Origin: Ectocarpus siliculosus
Taxonomy: Eukaryota; Sar; Phaeophyceae; Ectocarpales; Ectocarpaceae
Assembly (NCBI GenBank): GCA_000310025.1
Contig: FN648069.1
Coordinates: 281,012 to 304,817, forward strand
Direction of reading: 5' to 3'
DNA: 23,806 nucleotides
A program made the position numbers and the translations under genes. Shown one piece after another: positions 1 to 11,100 of this stretch. Position 1 is the stretch's first letter. Each line of letters starts with the position of its first letter. Below the pieces are notes generated by a model, which did not search any database, was not told where the DNA came from, and saw only the letters and a list, made by a program, of their open reading frames with translations.

Positions 1-85
1 AACCCAAAAAAAAAACAAACACCAAAAAACCAAAAAAAAAAACCCACAAACACCACCCCCCCCCCCCCCCCCCCCCCCCTCCCCC
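1..85. repeat. Low-complexity A/C-rich stretch with C24 homopolymer
   Basis: Positions 1-55 are almost only A and C. Positions 56-79 are an uninterrupted run of 24 C, then a T and five more C. No coding potential is visible. Together with the G run at the far end of the window, this looks like the edge of an assembled contig at a hard-to-sequence homopolymer. It is not a telomere repeat. Confidence 0.9.
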
Positions 86-437
86 TAAGGGCGAGGGGAT
101 AAGTGCAGCTGATCCCGTCGCAGTTGGGCTTAGGGAATCCGCGGTGGTTCGAGTCATCTGGTGAAGTTGTCACCATGCAAGGTTCTCATGCGCACGTGAT
201 ACAAGGGCTACCCTCCCTAAGATCTGGATTTACGTAGCCAAGACCCCTGGTAGACTTTATTTTGGCATTTTGTTTTTGTTTTGTGGTTCACAGCCGCTCC
301 TCCCCCTAGCTACTCGCGTTGGCTTTGAAGATGCACAATTAAGGGGCACATGTTTTTGTTTTATGGAGTTCCGGCCGCCTGTCCGCTCAATCGTTCTTCC
401 TCTTGTCGTACGCTCGCGTTTGTTGCATGGATTGCAG

Positions 438-1562
438 GGGCGAGCTTTGAGGTTTTGTGTCTTGGTCGGTGGTGGGATAGCTTGGAGCGCGAGCTGTGGC
501 CACCAGGTTCTGCGGAAGCCGTGATGGAAGATTTCGAGGTGATATGATTGATCCAGTTTTCTCCAACTATCGCTTTTTTTCCCCTCTTGAAACACACACG
601 GAAAACGCTCTCTGTGTGTGGCCTTCCATTGTCCCCTGTGACCCCGGGTGATATGTTCAACGTGAACACATGAAGTACACCGAAAGGCGTAGACTGGCGC
701 CAGAATAGATAGATGGGACGAACACACACACAGTTCATGGCATCTAGAAGTGTTTTTTGTTTTCAACCACACTGAGACTGACGTATTTTCATTGGTCAGC
801 CGATTAGCGCGGTCGATTCTAATAAAACAGACTCACACGATTTGTGCCCTATAGAAGCATTTTGGGCTTTCCACCGCACTGAGACTGGCGTATTTTCATT
901 GGTCAGTCGGTGAGCTAGGTCAATGCCAGTAAGAAAGACACACTCGATTTACACAGCCGATCGGATCGTCTATCCAGAGCCTTTTCTTCGATGTCGATGT
1001 TGCTGTTGTTTGCTTCATGCGTTCGCGTCCTGGGTGACAAGAGTTCTCCGTTTGATTGTGCCGGGCCACCCTCCTTGCTTAGCTGGATCTTTGACAAATC
1101 GTAGAGGCTGAGATCTAGCCTCACGCCCCCAACTCCTCTTCCAAATCTGTATCCTGTATCCCCAAACATTTTTTCTCTCGGAATAACGTGGCACGTTGAT
1201 GATTTATTTCGCGATTATAGGTTAACTTATTCCGCCTCGCCTGCTTTGCTTTATCCATGCCGTCGCGCATAGATTCTGTTTTGCTTGTGTGCCTCCGTAT
1301 CTGGTGCTTCGTTTGCCCAATGGTATCCGCTGTTTTGTGCTACATGTGAATATGCATAAATTCTCACTCCTTTCATTTATGTCTGCGCAATCGTTTTTTT
1401 CAACGTTTTTTTTCCAAGGGCAAGTACGGGGACCGTCGACAAGAGTTGGTGTTCATCGGCATGGGGATGTGCGAGGAGTCCACCCGAGGGCCCATCGTGA
1501 AAGCACTCGATGGCTGTCTCTTGACGGACGAAGAGATGGAGGTGTACGAATCTGTCCGGGAG
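438..1562 (+). CDS. CobW/COG0523-family GTPase metal chaperone, C-terminal domain exons (partial)
   Basis: Two exons are joined in phase. Exon a is 438-538: acceptor ATTGCAG, two bases of a split codon, then 33 codons, donor GAG|GTGATA. Exon b is 1419-1562: acceptor TTTCCAAG, 48 codons, donor GAG|GTACGT. The product contains GRWWDSLERELWP followed across the junction by GDRRQELVFIG and, later, LDGCLLTDEEM. These are the tryptophan block and the GDRRQELVFIG signature of the CobW C-terminal domain. The family consists of G3E P-loop GTPases that deliver metals such as zinc or cobalt. The GTPase domain (Walker A, CxCC motif) is not in the window and must lie 5' of it. The last exon is unresolved: reading through the 1563 donor gives a stop at 1632-1634, but the donor is strong, so a short further exon downstream is likely. 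Family assignment is firm; gene ends are not. Confidence 0.82.
539..1418 (+). other. Intron of the CobW-family gene, with a dispersed tandem repeat
   Basis: This 880-bp stretch separates the two CobW exons (GT at 539-540, AG at 1417-1418). Its 3' end is T-rich, as expected before an acceptor. It contains the two-copy repeat at about 743-957. The open frames in it on either strand show no recognisable protein. Confidence 0.7.
743..957 (+). repeat. Dispersed repeat, tandem two-copy form (relative at 22.08-22.26 kb)
   Basis: Two units start near 743 and 853 (period about 110 bp). Each begins with TAGAAG and carries a core of about 33 bp: ACTGAGACTG, then RCGTATTTTC, then ATTGGTCAG and a CGR triplet. 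Each ends in an A/C-rich piece containing GACWCACWCGATTT. The same core recurs at 22103, again with a second weaker unit behind it. No terminal inverted repeats, target duplication or coding capacity could be made out, so the class of element is unknown. Confidence 0.75.
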
Positions 1563-1634
1563 GTACGTGCATACAAGAGCAGGGTTCAACATACGGAGGC
1601 CGTGTCGTGGCTGGGGCTTCCATCCTTGGCCTGA

Positions 1635-2740
1635 CAGAAAGTTCCAAAAGCTACTGCAGCTCCAGTCTAGTCGGTCTTCGGCCTCGATGTGAAAGCCGTA
1701 GGGTACGGGGTGATAGTTTTCCAGGCCGTCGGTAAGGCACGTACGCGTGTGATGATAACGTTTTTTTGTCCGTCATGCCGTTTGTTAACTGTCGCTCACT
1801 CGCAGTTTCCGTGCAGTATGTATCAGTACTTGCGTGTGTGCATAGGGTTATAGACGCCACAAATGTGAGATGCCCGTGCACACAACTTTTTGTTTTTGTG
1901 CGTGTGAGCGAGCACGGGAAGAATATTCGTTGTCGTTGGGCTTCTTCGGGCCTGTTCTTTTTTCTGTGTACTTGTACATGAGAAAATAGTGTGATGTAAG
2001 ATCGGAGGCGAGCGAGCCGATCACCCGTGGTTGCTGGCTAGAAGGCTATTTAGTAGACAGATGATTAAAGCATCCTGCCGCTCTTGAACACAACCCAACG
2101 CAGTGATGTTCCAATGACAGCGGTAGTTGAGGAGGTGGGATGCCTTCATACCCTGTACACATAGTTGTTTACGGCCGTAGATGGGGCGGTACTTGTCCGG
2201 GAAAACATTATTATACCATGATTTCTTGCAACCGCGGGTCTCGCGTACAACACAGGCCTCACTTGAAAGTTAGGTCGATCTACAAACCTTGCGCGGCAAG
2301 GGATTAGATACTCGCACAACCAAGAGACCAACAATATGAAATAAATATTAAAATACCCATGACGCCCCCCCCCTTCACCCCCACGAATGCACGTGCCCGC
2401 TACTGTTTTCGTGCTTTTCAGACAGCGGACGAGCTTCCTGAGGCATTCCCAAGCCCGCTGCGCGTCAGGTTTACTTAGGAGATTTGCTGGCGAAATTACT
2501 TCGATTACAATAGTGTGAAGTTATTTCACCTAGATTCTCTGGTGCTCGGGAGGAGATGCTGGGGCGAGTGGGTACTCTCCGCTACTTTTCTGACCGAGTC
2601 TGTCTGGGGAGCAGAAAAAATGAACAACTACACAACGTCTCCTATTGTTTGTGGTACAATCAGCTGTTAGTTTTCTTTCGTACGCTACAATAGAAAAGTT
2701 GTAACGGTTGGGTTTCTCTTATGCCCAAGAATACGACTTG
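1635..2740. other. Non-coding stretch downstream of the CobW-family exons
   Basis: No exon could be supported here on either strand. It should hold the 3' end of the CobW-family gene and its untranslated region, perhaps with one more short exon after an acceptor such as the one near 1803. The rest is unremarkable sequence of mixed composition with a C run at 2366-2372. Confidence 0.5.
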
Positions 2741-2742
2741 TG

Positions 2743-3125
2743 TGTGAAAAGAGGGAATCAATCGTCCTCGACTGTACTCTCATGAAGTGATCTCCACATT
2801 ACCCACCACCCCCCTTGTCGAGAGAACCTGGTCCGGTGAGAACCCGGCGTGCTCCGTCCCGGCTTTGTAGAGATGCGAGGTCAATGGTCAAACGACACGG
2901 TATGCACGACTATGAGTACCCCGCCCCCTGTTGAGTGTTCTTGGCTGCTACTGTAGGCAAGAACGCTTAGATAGTAGGGGTTGTCGGAACCCGACCGGCT
3001 GGTGGGGAGTCGATTCGCTTCCTTCACAATTTTCTGTGCGTGGTTGCACGGGTTCGCTACGTCCGCCATGCCCGTCCTTAGACTAGAAGCTCCACGAGTT
3101 CGTGCGACCATTGTCGGCATCTTTG
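2743..3125 (-). mobile_element. Decayed copy of the same miniature LTR element found at 10857-11305
   Basis: Positions 2743-2798 match the 68-bp LTR of the intact element in reverse orientation, with a small insertion and a deletion. They start TGTGAAAAGAGGGAATC and end TCTCCACA. Next comes a C-rich tract at 2799-2816, the counterpart of the polypurine tract. At about 2985-3075 the sequence again matches the internal region, e.g. GGAACCCGACCGGCTGG and GGTTCGCTACGTCCGCC. The second LTR is not recognisable, so the right boundary is approximate. The copy is truncated and old compared with the intact one. Confidence 0.75.
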
Positions 3126-3639
3126 GCCCGCCGGAAATGCGGCACTCCGACCAAGGAACCGAATACTATGGAGCTCTCAACTCTGGGTGAGCGGAGGGAG
3201 TGGGGGTGTGGTGGCTGTGGCCTTCCGCCGGAGGCTGGCTATTTCCTTTGGTGCAATACGGCGAGGAATGCCAAGCGGGACCGAGCGATCTCAGTCCAAA
3301 GCTTTAGGGTGGTGTGGAGAGTTGGCGAGCCTTCAGTACACCCGCGAACCAATCACACGACCACCACACCTGGAAAGGGGCGCAACGATTGAAATCACGC
3401 GGTGTTTCCCCTCGTCCCAGCAGTTACCTCGTTTCCTATTTAGCGCCTATTCGTCGCCACCAAATGCGCCACCCAGAAGGTTGACGTAGCCTATGTACAC
3501 CAACAAGGGGAACAAGTTCGAGGAAGGCGGCATGTATCCAACCGCTTCAATACTCGAGATAAATGATGACTACAATAGGTTACGTTTGATCCGCCGTCAG
3601 TCTGGCCAATGTCTTGGACTGTTGCCTTGCTTCCCCCTC
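3126..3639. other. Non-coding stretch, no gene seen
   Basis: Overlapping open frames on the + strand are short and show no family signature. No splice-consistent exon chain was found. Confidence 0.45.
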
Positions 3640-3910
3640 CTGTGATAGCACCCCCCGCCTCGTATAGTCTACAGGTTGAGCAGGGGCGTATGGAAACAGC
3701 TCGGGCAAATCTCTTGTCCCTCTCTAGATACCGGTGCACACCGAACCTGTAGCCTCTGCTCTTTCCCACCCGTGGCGGCCATGTACTGTGTAGATCGACT
3801 ACGTGGGTACAACGGCGGTCGATTGCACCTCTCAACCGAACAAAATTAGAGCGGAAGCCAAGCAATTCATGACACGACGAAATATGATGGCAGTGTAGCG
3901 GTTGTGCTTG
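3640..3910. repeat. Dispersed repeat, copy 1 of a diverged direct pair
   Basis: This segment aligns along its length with 5211-5480. Shared blocks include TCTTGTCCCTCTCTAGA (CTCTAGTCCCTCTCTAGA in copy 2), TTCCCACCCGTGGCGGC and ATCGACT followed by G/T-rich sequence. By eye roughly a quarter to a third of positions differ, with small gaps. Both copies read as similar short peptides on the - strand (DRRCTHVVDLHSTWPPRVG here), but no complete gene is present. Probably a fragment of an old transposable element. Confidence 0.7.
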
Positions 3911-4249
3911 GGAACGCGACGAAGATACATCCGAAAATAAATGCAAAAATGCACAACCGGTCGAGATGTCTTAAAAGCCACCGCCACCGCTCGTCATACT
4001 GTCTGTCTTCGATGGTGGACTGGAGCTTAGAAAAAACACGTGAGTCAGTCAACGTACGTCTGACAACGCCCCTCCTCGTTTTTGGCTTCAAAAATATACA
4101 CGTACAATACATGTAGAGCGGCCTACACCCACCAGCAGCGCGTTTGCAATTCTATCATCGCGTACCACCTTCTCAGAGACGCGATGTAGACACCACTGTA
4201 CTCGTTTACGCAAGGAGATACAACAAAAAGCACACCTTCGTTATCCCCA
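3911..4249. other. Non-coding stretch, no gene seen
   Basis: No exon with a recognisable product or consistent splice sites was found. A 70-81 residue open frame exists on each strand over part of it, with no family signature. Confidence 0.4.
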
Positions 4250-4549
4250 AATCTTGCTAGGGACCCTCTCTGGTGCCCCTATTGGCGGCTGCTGGTTGCT
4301 CTGCTCGCGGGACTGCTCTTGTTTTTCGTGTTGCATCGGAAATCGGAAATCGGGACACGGACACGGAGATAACCAGAACCACATTTCGTGGGTTCTTGTT
4401 TGGTTCTCTCCGTCCCACGTTCCCCTTCGCCAATACTCCAGCGCCCCGTCTTCGCTCCTCGCTCCTCGCTCCCACCTCCCCACCTCCCATATCTCACTGC
4501 GGTAAACCAGCAGCGCACAACTCTGGCATAGTCAGCCGTAAGCTGCGTT

Positions 4550-4610
4550 ATGGACGCACTTGTGGAAATTTCCCAGGGCTTCATCAGCGGAGTCAAGGGT
4601 TTCTTTGACG
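4550..4610 (+). CDS. Possible first coding exon of an unidentified gene
   Basis: An ATG at 4550 opens 20 codons reading MDALVEISQGFISGVKGFFD, then one base and a good donor, G|GTGAGA, at 4611. The 5' flank (about 4430-4500) is a pyrimidine-rich stretch with repeated CTCGCTC and CCACCTCCC blocks, of a kind seen near promoters. Against it: no downstream exon on the + strand could be joined in phase, since the nearest acceptors lead to immediate stops. It is therefore only a candidate, or a remnant. Confidence 0.22.
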
Positions 4611-5210
4611 GTGAGAGACAAGCAAGCAGTAGACTAAATAGATGTGTGTGCCTACGATATGTAGATACAGCAGCCCCCTGATCCGTCGTGCCTTCCTGTC
4701 TGTATTGTACTGCTGTGTAGTTTCGACCTCGTCGCCATCCTGTCCTGGCAGAAAGGAAACTGAAGCCCTAGAAACCAGTTGAGAGTTCGCCTGACAGATG
4801 CGATGAGGAAGTGCCTCTAGGTATCCCGCCGGGGCCGGCTGTCGCACGATCGCACGATGGCGACAGGTTTCGGGTGGACCGATGGATTTATATTTCGTCA
4901 TGAATATGCAAGTAGTAGGTTCGCTTTTTGGCATTGCAGTGAACTAGCCGTGCGTGGCCCCTTGCGTTAGACTGCTGGTGTATTGTAAGGCTAGCGAAGA
5001 CGAGCAGCGCGGATGGATAGTGTCAAGGCACAACAGAATAGTTTTAGAACTGCTCCTCCATCCTTTTCAAAGCATAGTCTACTGTAGACTAATACCCTTC
5101 AACTGCCCCCTTTCCCGATATTTCGAACGCTCCCTGGGTCCTAACGCCACCATGAACCCACCATGTTTTCAAACATCCCTCCCCCTTCTTTACCCACTGT
5201 CTTACGCTTC
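4611..5210. other. Stretch without a supported gene
   Basis: Short open frames on both strands show no family signature and no consistent splice chain. If the exon at 4550 is real, this would be its intron. Confidence 0.4.
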
Positions 5211-5480
5211 TTCCTTCCTGTGACAATACGCTCCGCCTCATCTAGTCTATCTAGAGGTTGAGCCGCGGCGTATCGCAACAACTTCGGCAACCCTCTAGTC
5301 CCTCTCTAGAATCACCCCGCTGCTCTCAAGTTCCCACCCGTGGCGGCGATGTACAGCGTAAATCGACTGGGCGGGCGCAACGGCGTTCGACTGTACCTCT
5401 CACCCGAACAACTTCGGAGGGGAAATCCGAGCAATCCATACTACTACAAAACTTGATGAGTGTGAAGCGGGAACTTTGAC
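5211..5480. repeat. Dispersed repeat, copy 2 of a diverged direct pair
   Basis: This is the partner of 3640-3910, in the same orientation. Shared landmarks are CTTCCTTCCTGTGA at the left edge, the CCTCTCTAGA block, CCCACCCGTGGCGGC, and AGCAATCCAT near the right edge. It ends a few bases from the stop codon of the - strand gene at 5487, so it may form that gene's 3' flank or untranslated region. Confidence 0.7.
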
Positions 5481-5486
5481 ACCAAA

Positions 5487-7612
5487 TTACGATTGCCACG
5501 TCTCCTGCCACTCACGAACCACACCCGCCCCGTCTGCTGCTGCCGTTGTCGTCACACCAGTTAGATCTTTCTCATCCCACCAACCGTCGTCCTCCCTCAA
5601 CGCCAATTCCTCGTGATACGCCCTCCTCCAGGCCAATTGCTCGCCAATCGACGCGGCTGGCGCGGTAGCGTGGGGTTGCATTCTGGAAAGCCACGGCTGG
5701 CCTGTTGCGTAGGAATCCATATCCGCCGCCCTGTACCGCGGAGGAGCCCAATCTGGTAACGTATACCCGTGTATCGCCCCGTGAGAGGCATACTGCGGTG
5801 CCAGCGGGTATCCCGGCCAGCCTTCGCCCGTGAATCCCATGTGCTGGAAGACGCCGGTCCCATCGCCCACCCCAAGCGGAAGCATGCCCTCCGGATATGA
5901 CGGCATGCCCATAACGCCCGCAGCGTGCCAGGCTTGGTGAGTCGCAGACATGTTGCTCGGAGGTTGTGGGCCTCCTATCGCCGCCGCGGTAGCGAAAAAT
6001 GGTTGAACGAAACCGTGCCAGAGCTGCACGGTTCCGAAAGAGTTGTCTATCACTGGTGCAGCGGGTAACATCGAGCTCGCGGAAGGATAGGCCGCCGCCT
6101 GCGAATAAGAATCCACCGCAGATAATACATAGTAAGAATATCGCTTCAAAGGCAGCATTTTCATCCCTTTATACGGAGTAACTGCTTTGGGAGGGGGGGG
6201 GCGAGGTCGGCACCGGGAACGCCGAACGAAAGAGCCTACGGTAACTTGGTCAAGTTTGAAGTCGCTAATTTCCCAAATCCTCTCCACTACGTTCTCCATC
6301 AGCGTCCCAACCCCATCAACACGGAATCCTCGACGTTCTGGCCCGCTCATGGCTTTGTATGTTCCCTTAGCTTTTATTGCCCTACCTACACCTCCAATCT
6401 TACCATGGAACAAATGTCCCTTTCGAAAAAAATTCTCTCACTCCCCTCTACCCTAAAGTAAGTAATCCATGGAGTGTTAAGGAGAGGCCGCCATCACTGC
6501 CGAGCAGAAACGCCTCGGGGGGCGACGAAAGTATCCAGAATCAAGCATCACAGCAAAAAACACGCTCAAGGCACACACACACCTGGCGCGCCAAGACAGC
6601 ATCCTCTGGGGGTAGGTGTTCGGCCGTATGTGCAAGAGGGTGAGCACCATCCCCAGCCAGCCGGAATCTCCTCGCATCCGCGTCCGGGTTGTGGTGGTCC
6701 TGCTGACCCTCTTCCTGCTGCTGCTGGGCCAAGAAACCGCCCTGCGAGTACAACGGGCGAGGCAGGACACAGACAGCGACCGAACTTAGGAACCTCTAGT
6801 TTTGGTTGAGGCTGGGATTTTTTTTCCCTCTTTTGGGGTACAATTGGCCGCTTATATAGGTTTTAGTGTAAGGCGTTCTTAACCGGGTTCACAAAAAATG
6901 TTGCTTGGTATCTATGATGTTGAGCGTTAAGTTCCGAAGTGCTAAGTTCTTGAGCGCGGGCGCTGTCTGTAGGCGAACGGTCGAAGAACAACAATTGGTT
7001 TTGTCTACACTTGAGAGTGCATTCCTTGTTCAACAGCAGGGGAGAACGAAAGCCAAAACTCAAAAAGGCGAGCGTGTGAAGCCCCAAGTATTGAGTGGGG
7101 TTACATATATATGCCCCACGGAAGGAATCATAGCGGACGGCGGTACAGTGATTTTGGTAGGCGGCAAGCTGACGTACACCATGGCTGTATGGAAACAAAG
7201 AAACAACATTAAAACAAACGGGCTACGGTGAACAAATCTACAATTTACAATAACATGCGACACAACAACATACACAACCAACCTGGCTCCTAGTGGCGCA
7301 CGGAGAAGCCAGGAAAGTGGAGGTGTCAGGGGAGGGCCTGACGACACCAGAGGAGCTACGGGCGCTGTCTAGGCCGGTGGATAGCGCAGCTCTTGAGCCT
7401 GCTTCTGGCCTGACTCCCTCCTGGTCGCGATGCCGCTTAACACCACGAACTTCGCCACCGGCGCCCAATGCGACCCCCACCGCACCCGCTATCACGATGG
7501 GTGCTTTCGCCATGGTATGACTGTGAAGCTGCTCTGTTGAAGATTCTGGTGCCGATGCGGCGGGGGTAATACTGGCGGGCAGAGATGCCACCGCCTGTGA
7601 AATTGTCGCCAT
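5487..7612 (-). CDS. Hypothetical protein, Ala/Pro/Trp-rich, three exons
   Basis: Proposed exons, all phase 0: 7612-7283 (110 codons), 6741-6583 (53 codons) and 6098-5487 (204 codons including the stop), giving 366 residues. Acceptors are TACTCGCAG and TTATTCGCAG. Donors are CAG|GTTGGT (weak) and CAG|GTGTGT. The start is the ATG at 7612; an in-frame ATG at 7642 is the alternative. Exon 1 is rich in Ala, Ser and Thr and has a basic patch, VKRHRDQEGVRPE, that could be a nuclear signal. Exon 2 starts GGFLAQQQQEEGQQD and is acidic and Gln-rich. Exon 3 is Pro/Gly/Tyr/Trp-rich, with a charged C-terminal part, LAWRRAYHEELALREDD followed by GWWDEKDL. No known domain, signal peptide or membrane segment is seen. 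Composition suggests a largely disordered, possibly nuclear protein. The open reading frame of exon 3 and the matching phases support a gene; the function is unknown. Confidence 0.5.
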
Positions 7613-8129
7613 AAAGTACGTTACTTGTTCAAAGTAAAACATGGAAAGGGGTTAGCGACGACGGCGAAGTCATTTGATCCAACAACCGTCTTCCACAGTA
7701 GTGCCTCGCCCTCTTCCCCAAATCCAAGTATTCCAAACAGAGAGGGGGGTACCATGAAAGTGAAAGAATGCGTGATGGTATGGTCTGGGGGTGTCACGAC
7801 CGATGGGTTTGCTGCTTGTGCGGTACGACGTGCGATGTCTTGCACGTTTATTCGAAAACAAATCTTGACGATGCTGGACCCAAACGACCGAAACTGTTTT
7901 TGGCATTTACTGGTACCAAGGGAACAGCAATAGAAACAGTTCATAGCACGCTGAGCGCAACCAAGCCTGTTTCACGGCACTTGACACACAACGCAGCGAG
8001 AGTTGCTCTCGCTCCACATATTATTTGCCGGTGTTTCCCATCGTGAGTTCCGCCCAGGCATACGTAAACAGAATCGATGGCGCGGTATTGGCCCTCCTGT
8101 GGGGCGTAGCAGGTACAGGTAGACACCGA
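7613..8129. other. Intergenic stretch between two - strand genes
   Basis: This is the presumed promoter region of the hypothetical gene ending at 5487 together with the 3' flank of the LRR-XKR gene. No additional exon, RNA gene or clear TATA box is seen. Confidence 0.5.
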
Positions 8130-11100
8130 CTACTGCAAGAAGAAAGCTATAATAGTCGCTAACCTCCACACCTTGGCGTCTCCTCTCTCCGAAGCTGAAG
8201 TCGTCATGGCGGACGTGATGGGTTGGCTTGGCGTCTCCTCTGAGCAAGCCGGGGTTCCGCACTCCGCCGTTTCGAGCTCATCAACGTCGACCTCACGCCC
8301 GTCTAATCTTATCGCCGTCGTTCCTGTCGAATGTTTGTCGGTGCCACCACCGGGAACATCATCGGCCCCTTGGGCAGCTGCGGCGCCCTGACTTTGGAGC
8401 CCACGTTCGTTCGCCTTGAGCGGGATTATGGCGAGCAGGGCCAAGCGCATCTTACCCACCATACAGCAGATAGATATGATGGTGAGCGTCCATCGCGCGT
8501 GCGGCGGCAAGTGGTCGCTGCTGAACAGGTGGTATGTCACGATGCAAGCAACGAACTCCACGAGGGTCAGCACGAGTCCTGCTCCGAACGCACGCGTCCC
8601 GTCCAGGATGGAGTCAATGAACGGCATGGCCACGATTCTCACCCGAAACCTAAAGCCCATCGTAGCTTCTCCCGAATAGGCCGCAGCCCAAACCACGAGA
8701 CACCGGCTGATCCAGAGGTAGGGTAGCACCAGGAAAAACCACTTCCGTAACACTAGTGCGATCATTGTCAGGGGCACAAAGCGACTAACGATCTCTAGGA
8801 CATGGTACAAGAAGCAGAACCACACATGAGTACGCGGGTGCACCCAACCCATCCTCCCCGCTAGTCTCGAAACGCCTTTCTCCGGCACCCGACTAAACAC
8901 TAGTGCCGTTACAGAAGGACAATCTGGGCACATTCTGAACCTCTCTGTGCCACCTTCCCCAGAAAGACGGGTGTTCAGCAGTCTCTCGACACTGGAAACG
9001 TCGGTAGCCGCATACGCCAGGCTTACCGTCGAGATGCACACGGAAATCACGCGCCCATTCAAGTCGCTGTTCGACAATGATGTCTCGCTCCAAAGCAGCA
9101 GCATCGCGTACAACTGGAGCAGCAGCTGGGGTACTGACTCGAACAGTGGCTCGATGACGCGCACAAGGGCTAAGACAGGGGAGTACGTACGCGACGCCGC
9201 AGAAAATACGGCTTCTAGCAGCAAGCTCAACTGAGTCGCTACCAAGAACCGACGACCGCAAGTGAATTCGGGGAGAAAGAAAGCGGACACGATCACTGCC
9301 GGACCGAGGGCGAAAGCAACCACAAGCACAAACCAAAATAAGTGGCCTGAATTGTAGTAGGAAACCGCAGTGTAGAGATCTGAAGCCAAGTCTAGGTACC
9401 CAAGGGCAACAGGAACGATCAAAATCTTGACTGCGTGGCCAGCGTCATTGACATGAGGAAGCGGGGGTCCGTCCATAGCGCGTCCTACTATGAACTTCTT
9501 GAAGCGCGGGTGCTCCGCCAGCCGCTTCGGGATCTCGCCTCCTGTATGAAAACCGGACAGGGTGTCAGCTTTGCGCTCGCCATACCCCTTGGGTACTTGT
9601 CAGAGGAGTTGCGAAGCTTAACCACGTCTTCTGAAGAGTTCCATGTTCATGTTCATGTTTCAATGATTGGAAATGATATGGGTAACCCATCAACAACATC
9701 GTCTCTGTTTGCTGTTCGACACCCGCTCTGAAACGGGCACGATGAGCTCACCGCTCAGCGGGTTCGAAGAAAGATTCAGGTGCTCCAGAGACCACAGGTT
9801 GCCCAGCTGCGGTGGAATAGGCCCTGCGGCAGGTTCATGTGCATGTCGAGGAGTACGTGAGTCGCCAGCCGAAAACATTGTCGGATGCGAAGGAATGAGA
9901 ATGCAGTGCGAGCCCGTGGTTTGTACCTCGAGAAGATAACTATTGCGGTGGGATTTTCGTCGCTTTACGTGACTCAACAACAAAAACAAATTGATAATAA
10001 TGTGTTCCAGCGCTCACCGCAAAGCTCATTGTTGGAGAGGTCGAGCCACGTCAGATTGTTCAGCGAGCCGAGAGCACCAGGAATTACACCTGCGTGAACA
10101 AGAAATCGATCAATCGTGAACGACAATACATCATGAATTTGTGGTGGTTGTGTAAGGTTGAGGTTGTAATCGAAGCCTACTCGAATAGTTGTTTCCACTG
10201 CGAGACGACCAACGAACCAGGTGGTGCTTGCTTCGAATTGAAAGCTTGCTTGTAGTGCCCCACCCACGCATCGGACGGAACAACGAGAAAAAACGATTCT
10301 TGGGACGTCCTGCCACATTGAGTTATCGACGCGGCTTACACCTGCCAGGAGTTCGATTTGGAAACCACTCAACTAAGTAAATCATCTTCTCAAGAGTAAT
10401 GGACTGATTCCCCCCCCCCCAAAAAGGCAGAATCCCAATCCCGGGTAGCGCAGATATTTCTTGAAAGGCCATCTCGGACATGCAGGGTTAATCGTTAAGA
10501 ATGCTAATCTCACCGTCCAGCTGATTGTTCCACATGGAGAGGATTGTCAGGGCACCAAGATTTCCGAGCTCCGGGGGAATAGGGCCTGCACGTTGGGGAA
10601 AACAACAGGTATGCTCCTCGCTCAACCGTGTCTAGGTCTAGAACATCATACTCCCGGTACTCTTTGGACTCGACCAATTCATGTAATAATGGCGAACGCC
10701 TGACATTCGTTCCACGAAAAATGCAACCACCACCGAGGCATGGTGAGTGCTCTCTGGTTGTTGAGCAGCAGCATGTGAATGAGATTGGAGAAAACACGAT
10801 GATGCCCCTTCCCACACATCCCGACCGATTCCCTAAAAAAACTTGTTGTTCGGTACTGTGGAGACCACCTTCATAAAGGTAGAAACTCCCCAACGTCTGT
10901 CGAGGACGATTCCCTCTTTTCACAATGGCGTCGACATAAGATGTCAGGGTGTCTGCTTTTGGTTGCAAAAGACACGGGTTCAAAAACCGCTGGTCACCAA
11001 ATTTTCTTCCGGAAAACGGAAAAAGAAAAACGGTGGGTGGGCCAAGGGAGGACGCACTGGCTATCGAACTCGGAACTTCTGTAAACGTGGCGGACGTAGC

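Noticed and set aside
257-772. A 171-residue open frame on the - strand
   Set aside because: It lies opposite the CobW-domain exon at 438-538 and has no family signature. The + strand exon has clear homology and splice sites.
743-957. tRNA-derived SINE with A and B boxes
   Set aside because: TGGTCAGCCGR and GGTCGATTCTA only loosely resemble the boxes, and there is no cloverleaf, 3' tail or target duplication.
6905-7231. A 108-residue + strand open frame
   Set aside because: No family signature and no splice partners. It lies in the intron of the - strand hypothetical gene.
8130-8370. Caspase-like cleavage site (EVDVDEL) in the C-terminal tail of the XKR domain
   Set aside because: A short chance motif. 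Algae have metacaspases with Lys/Arg specificity, so the analogy with animal XKR8 cannot be supported.
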